Shown piece after piece: positions 63,992 through 64,000 of a stretch of 64,000 nucleotides of DNA. Both the position numbers and the translations under genes were made by a program. The number at the start of each line of letters is the position of its first letter. Positions within the stretch are counted from its first letter, which is position 1. This DNA is from Bradyrhizobium sp. (GTDB lineage Bacteria; Pseudomonadota; Alphaproteobacteria; Rhizobiales; Xanthobacteraceae). The DNA is taken from positions 191,735 to 255,734 of the forward strand of contig NZ_JALHLP010000004.1 in the NCBI RefSeq assembly GCF_022844465.1, written 5' to 3'. Under the pieces are notes generated by a model. That model had not been told where the DNA came from and made no database searches. It saw only the letters and a list, made by a program, of their open reading frames with translations.

Positions 63992-64000
63992 GTCATTCCG
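63992..64000. repeat. Probable left edge of another GTCATTCCGGG repeat
   Basis: The window ends with GTCATTCCG, the first nine bases of the repeat type found at 22397 and 57692. Nothing beyond can be seen, so this is tentative. Confidence 0.4.

Overview
The window is a high-G+C alphaproteobacterial chromosome segment, most likely Bradyrhizobium or a close Nitrobacteraceae relative. The basis is the aa3 oxidase order coxB-ctaD-ctaB-coxF-ctaG-ctaE-DUF983-surf1-thrC, a split F0 ATP synthase operon with both b and b' subunits, a C4-type hemA (5-aminolevulinate synthase) behind a perfect FixK/FNR box, an EcfG-type stress promoter, and several families of short palindromic intergenic repeats. No rRNA, tRNA, CRISPR array or intact mobile element was seen.

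Layout. 0-7.6 kb: a DNA-repair cluster of ATP-dependent ligase and MBL-fold exonuclease (minus strand), diverging from a TPR-methyltransferase, an Lhr-type helicase and the phosphoesterase PdeM (plus strand). The ligase carries an in-frame palindromic repeat element. 7.6-16.8 kb: an Nramp-like transporter, an IS5-type transposase remnant, a TIGR02186/TSUP membrane pair, a ClpP-fold membrane protein, a 1117-residue coiled-coil/Sel1 protein, and a PadR regulator divergent from a SnoaL-like gene with two abutting operators between them. 16.9-22.4 kb: a beta-oxidation set (acyl-CoA dehydrogenase, thiolase, FadB-like). 22.5-27.1 kb: a glutathione transferase divergent from a MarR regulator, glutamate-cysteine ligase, a PAN-domain protein, and a thioredoxin/CcdA pair. 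27.1-28.7 kb: a low-G+C islet of three overlapping unknown genes plus a signal-peptidase remnant, downstream of tldD.

30-43 kb: cytochrome c oxidase structural and assembly genes, threonine synthase, an M16 peptidase and an acetyltransferase. 43-46 kb: atpI-atpB-atpE-atpG-atpF on the minus strand. 46-51 kb: a DsbA-like isomerase, a secreted coiled-coil protein, YjbQ, an MHS-family transporter and three small membrane proteins including YggT. 51.4-61.3 kb: an apparent carboxylate (acetate-switch-like) module of DUF4212 plus sodium:solute symporter, an unknown protein, a three-part exonuclease/CBS/nucleotidyltransferase fusion, a LuxR-type response regulator, and a hybrid histidine kinase whose sensor is itself a symporter-like membrane domain. 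61.4-64 kb: hemA and an MBL-fold hydrolase.

The two places most worth follow-up are the exonuclease-CBS-DUF294 fusion with its sensor kinase and symporter, and the three-gene low-G+C islet at 27.3-28.7 kb. All family calls are by reading motifs; no database search was run.
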